This document shows positions 61,145 to 64,000 of a stretch of DNA of 64,000 nucleotides, in pieces. Numbering within the stretch: position 1 is the stretch's first letter; the number at the start of each line of letters is the position of its first letter. The notes beneath the pieces are model-generated. The model was not told the DNA's origin, ran no database searches, and worked only from the letters and a program-made list of their open reading frames with translations. Position numbers and translations under genes: made by a program. Source of the DNA: Ureibacillus thermophilus (lineage in GTDB: Bacteria; Bacillota; Bacilli; Bacillales_A; Planococcaceae); the NCBI RefSeq assembly GCF_042657185.1, contig NZ_JBHSNN010000024.1. One strand, 5' to 3'.

Positions 61145-62374
61145 TTAAAAAGCCCAATTTCCGTTTCTAAAAATCGGCTCTCTTGTACCATCCGGCAAAA
61201 TTCCATCAATATCCATCTCGCTGCTGCCAATCATAAAATCCTCATGGGTGATTGAAACATTGATTCCTAAAGACTCTAGCTGCCCTTCCTCTAAATCGCG
61301 GCCGCCTTCAAAGCATGTTGGATAGGCTTCTCCAATCGCTAAATGATTGGATGCATTTTCATCAAAGAGCGTATTGTAATACAAAATATTAGATAACGAA
61401 ATTGGTGATTCATGAGGTACTAACGCCACTTCTCCTAAGTAGGCAGACCCTTGATCTGTTTTGATTAATTCCTGCAATAATTCATTGCCGACTTTTGCGT
61501 GGGCTTCAACAATTTTTCCTTTTTTAAATGTGAGCGTAAATTCATCGATAATGTTTCCTTGATAAACAAGAGGCTTCGTATTGCTCACATAGCCGTTTAC
61601 ACCGAATTTGGAAGGAAGGGTATAAACTTCTTCTGTCGGCATGTTGGCAATGAATGTTACTCCTTCTGGTGTTTTGCTTGAACCAGTGCACCAAATATGC
61701 TTATCAGGTAACTCAATTGTTAAATCCGTACCTGGGGCTTTGTAATGCAATTTGGCATATTTTTTGCTGTTTAATTGTGTTGCACGCTTTTCTAAATTTT
61801 CGAGATGTTTTCTCCAATTTTCAACCGCATCCCCTTCTCCAATGCGGACAGCTTTAAAAATTGCTTCCCAAAGAGCCGGCACTTGCTTTTCTTCCGGCAA
61901 GTCTGGAAAAACTTTTTTCGCCCATTTTTTTGAAGGCACTGCAATAATAGACCAGGCAATTTCATCATTCATAATAGCTTTCCGATAGTTCACAAGCGCC
62001 TCTCCACTGGCCTTTTGCTGAGCTGATATGCGGCTTACAGGAATGCCGCTCAATAAATCCGGATCTTCTGAATCAATCCAAAGAAGAGCGCCTTTCCGTT
62101 CAATGCATTCATCTCTTTGCGCTACAATCCATTTTGGAAACTTGCTGAATTCTTCTTCCGCTCCGTGTTCATAAAAGGCGCGGGTAATCTCTTCATCAGT
62201 AAAGTTGACATGGACCCTTCCGGCACCAGCTTCGTAAGCTTTTTTCACAACCAATCTTGTAAAATCCAACGTGTCTATAGTTGTGTTGATTAATAAATAT
62301 TGACCTTTTTGAATGTTCACACCGACTTTTACAGCCAGCTCCGCGTATTGTTCCAATTTTTCTTCAAACGTCAC
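61145..62374 (-). CDS. Aminopeptidase, M29 family (AmpS/PepS type)
   Basis: 409 aa from the GTG at 62374, which has TGAGGGA upstream and gives the family N-terminus TFEEKLEQYAELAVKVGVNI. M29 metal-binding residues appear as Glu and His clusters in the C-terminal half (GEVALVPHESPISLSN, NHLAIGEAYP, SITHEDFMIGS). These are dinuclear metalloenzymes that release N-terminal residues from peptides. It lies 10 bp behind the helicase gene, so the two are probably cotranscribed. Confidence 0.92.
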   Translation of the reverse strand: MTFEEKLEQYAELAVKVGVNIQKGQYLLINTTIDTLDFTRLVVKKAYEAGAGRVHVNFTDEEITRAFYEHGAEEEFSKFPKWIVAQRDECIERKGALLWIDSEDPDLLSGIPVSRISAQQKASGEALVNYRKAIMNDEIAWSIIAVPSKKWAKKVFPDLPEEKQVPALWEAIFKAVRIGEGDAVENWRKHLENLEKRATQLNSKKYAKLHYKAPGTDLTIELPDKHIWCTGSSKTPEGVTFIANMPTEEVYTLPSKFGVNGYVSNTKPLVYQGNIIDEFTLTFKKGKIVEAHAKVGNELLQELIKTDQGSAYLGEVALVPHESPISLSNILYYNTLFDENASNHLAIGEAYPTCFEGGRDLEEGQLESLGINVSITHEDFMIGSSEMDIDGILPDGTREPIFRNGNWAF

Positions 62375-62384
62375 GTCTATTCCC

Positions 62385-63524
62385 TCACTTTTTTGCAACG
62401 GTTTTGGAGTTCCCTTCCATCAATTGTCCCTTGTAAATCACCTTTTGCACAGGTTTTTGCCCTACTTGTCTCAACAATTTCTTATAATTTTTCTCATCTT
62501 TGTATGAAAGAAGTGTCAACACTTCCCCGTCAGCACCTGCTCTTCCGGTGCGCCCTGAACGATGCAAATATTGCTCCACTGTATGCGGCAAATCCACATG
62601 AATCACATGAGTCAGTCCTTCAATATCCAATCCCCGGGCAGCTAAATCAGTGGCAAGCAAGATGCGCGCTTCTCCCTTTCGAAAATCCTCCAACGATTTT
62701 TTCCGCTGTTCCTTCGTCATATCCGCATGCAAAGATACTACTTTTGCATCTTTATATTTTAATTTCATTTCTTTCAATAACAGCTGATCTAAATGATTGA
62801 CAAAAGCAAGGCCTCGAACGCCTTCTATATTAGCGAGCCTTCTTAACGCATCCGTTTTATCCCGCTCTTCTACTTTCACAAAAGAATGGACAACTTTCCC
62901 GACTTTGACCATATCTTCCGGCTTAATTTGAATATTCAAAGGTTCCTTCATCATTCGGCTTGCCACCAACCGAATTTCATCGGTAATCGTTGCGGATACT
63001 AATACCACTTGCCGATTAGGGGACGCCCCTTCAATAAAGGATTTCACGATGACCCGATACTCTCTGCTCAACAATTGATCACATTCGTCTAATACAACGA
63101 TTTCAATTTCTCTCAATTTTAATTTATTAGTTCTGACTAACTCATTGATTCGGCCAGGGGTCCCTACTACAATAGTAGGCTTTTTCTTCAATTTTTCTAT
63201 TTGGCGTGCTATGTTTGCTCCTCCAATAAGCTGTTGAACGGTGATATTTGTTCCTTCACTCCACTCACGAATCACTTCTACAATTTGCATTGCAAGTTCT
63301 TGAGAAGGTGCAACAATCAATCCTTGAGTGCTTTTTTTTGAACCGTCCAATTTATGAAGCATTGGTAGCACATAAGCCAGCGTTTTCCCAGAACCTGTTG
63401 GGGATTCCGCCACGATATCTTTTCCTTCAAGCATCGCTGGAATCATTTCATCTTGAACTTTCATCGGTTTTTCAAATTTCCATTTTCTCTGTAATGTTTC
63501 GTTTAATAATTTTATGACTGACAT
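62385..63524 (-). CDS. yfmL: DEAD-box RNA helicase, YfmL-like
   Basis: 379 aa, a minimal helicase core. Motifs: Q region KPMKVQDEMIP, I SPTGSGKT, Ia APSQELA, II DECD, III SATI, V TDLAARGLD, VI HRSGRTGRAG. Motif II reads DECD rather than DEAD, as in some YfmL-type proteins. B. subtilis YfmL is a small helicase involved in ribosome assembly; the same role here is inference. No extension beyond the core. Confidence 0.88.
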   Translation of the reverse strand: MSVIKLLNETLQRKWKFEKPMKVQDEMIPAMLEGKDIVAESPTGSGKTLAYVLPMLHKLDGSKKSTQGLIVAPSQELAMQIVEVIREWSEGTNITVQQLIGGANIARQIEKLKKKPTIVVGTPGRINELVRTNKLKLREIEIVVLDECDQLLSREYRVIVKSFIEGASPNRQVVLVSATITDEIRLVASRMMKEPLNIQIKPEDMVKVGKVVHSFVKVEERDKTDALRRLANIEGVRGLAFVNHLDQLLLKEMKLKYKDAKVVSLHADMTKEQRKKSLEDFRKGEARILLATDLAARGLDIEGLTHVIHVDLPHTVEQYLHRSGRTGRAGADGEVLTLLSYKDEKNYKKLLRQVGQKPVQKVIYKGQLMEGNSKTVAKK

Positions 63525-63612
63525 GGTTTCCCCACCTTCCCATCTTTAGTTTACCACATATTAACAAGACTCCATTGCACCTTTCTTATAAGTGGGATGA
63601 AATGATGAAAAA

Positions 63613-63657
63613 AGAATTCGCTATTTGTGCTAGAATTCTTTAGCACAATCCGAATTC
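63613..63657 (-). terminator. Terminator of the racemase gene
   Basis: On the minus strand GAATTCGGATTGTGCTA and TAGCACAAATAGCGAATTC pair with internal mismatches, then TTTTTTC. Confidence 0.75.
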
Positions 63658-63670
63658 TTTTCAATTCATT

Positions 63671-64000
63671 TTATTTTTTTACTTCATATCCGCAGCGGAT
63701 GATGGCCGTCTCTGCCAACACTAGCAACGAATCAATATAGCGTTCTCCCAATTGTAAATTTTTATTTACTACAGAAAGTTCGGTGCATCCTAAAATAATG
63801 CGGTCACAATCGAGGGCGAAAACCGCTGCTTCAATGTCGCTCCATTTTTCCCTCGTTACTTCTTTCCCGGATTTTACATGATCATAAATGATCGACATCA
63901 CCAATTTTTGCGTATGTTCATCCGGAATGACCGGCTCAATCCCTTCTTCCATCAGCGCCTTTTGATACACTTTCGAATAGATGGTGCCGTCTGTAGCTAA
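63671..64000 (-). CDS. Aspartate/glutamate racemase family protein (C-terminal part, runs off window)
   Basis: The readable C-terminal about 110 residues begin LATDGTIYSKVYQKALMEEG, the second-domain start of aspartate-racemase-like proteins. The second catalytic cysteine is in IILGCTELS. The first half, with the other cysteine, lies beyond the window. The exact amino acid is not predictable. It is the RacX/YgeA/aspartate racemase group. Confidence 0.85.
   Translation of the reverse strand, partial: LATDGTIYSKVYQKALMEEGIEPVIPDEHTQKLVMSIIYDHVKSGKEVTREKWSDIEAAVFALDCDRIILGCTELSVVNKNLQLGERYIDSLLVLAETAIIRCGYEVKK

Overview
The window is a chromosomal segment of a low-GC, endospore-forming, motile Firmicute of the order Bacillales. 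Spore genes (pdaA and a gamma-type SASP), PerR, MotAB and long stretches of Bacillus subtilis-like gene order support this. The order runs perR / bcp / gsaB / ygaE, then ygaD / ntdP / sspE-like / mutY / yfhP / yfhJ / yfhH / recX / pdaA, then rlmCD. A member of the Planococcaceae (Lysinibacillus or Ureibacillus type) is my best guess from protein flavour. That is inference, because no rRNA gene is present. I saw no tRNA, rRNA, CRISPR array or complete transposase gene.

Layout. 0-6.2 kb: a zinc-ribbon membrane serine protease, PerR with its own Per box, a 2-hydroxyacid dehydrogenase, a Bcp peroxidase, GsaB and YgaE. 6.2-6.8 kb: an ORF-less group II intron sitting just behind a terminator hairpin. 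7-11.9 kb: PssA, a Crp/Fnr regulator, a sulfonate-type ABC transporter and a cysteine synthase, forming a probable sulfur-acquisition block. 11.9-13.3 kb: a wrecked oligopeptide ABC transporter (three gene fragments). 13.3-20.8 kb: the conserved ygaD-to-pdaA block. 20.8-23.8 kb: a nine-unit 21-bp tandem array, then ribE-ribBA-ribH behind an FMN riboswitch, without ribD and with three terminator-like hairpins in between. 23.9-27.1 kb: RlmCD and an OFA-family transporter.

27.4-37.2 kb is the main accessory region, a surface-glycan locus. It holds a dehydrogenase, oxidoreductase, aminotransferase and acyltransferase matching the WbpA/B/E/D route to UDP-2,3-diacetamido-2,3-dideoxyglucuronic acid. 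With them are four glycosyltransferases and a 51-aa unknown protein. 37.3-41.4 kb carries a GntR/DUF1648 pair and a carboxy(nor)spermidine polyamine operon. 42-64 kb is mostly core: fumarase, a cystine symporter, a P1B-4 metal ATPase with Fur-like and Per-like boxes, YihY, MotAB, carbonic anhydrase, PPK2, methionine aminopeptidase, ThiT under a TPP riboswitch, SbcCD, an M29 aminopeptidase, a DEAD-box helicase and an edge-truncated amino-acid racemase.

Four copies of a roughly 270-320-bp interspersed repeat (one cut by the window edge) lie directly behind stop codons at 1, 29.4, 41.4 and 55.5 kb. Each carries a long perfect hairpin that would work as a terminator. This repeat family, the glycan locus, the intron, the tandem array and the unusual rib leader are the parts most worth following up.
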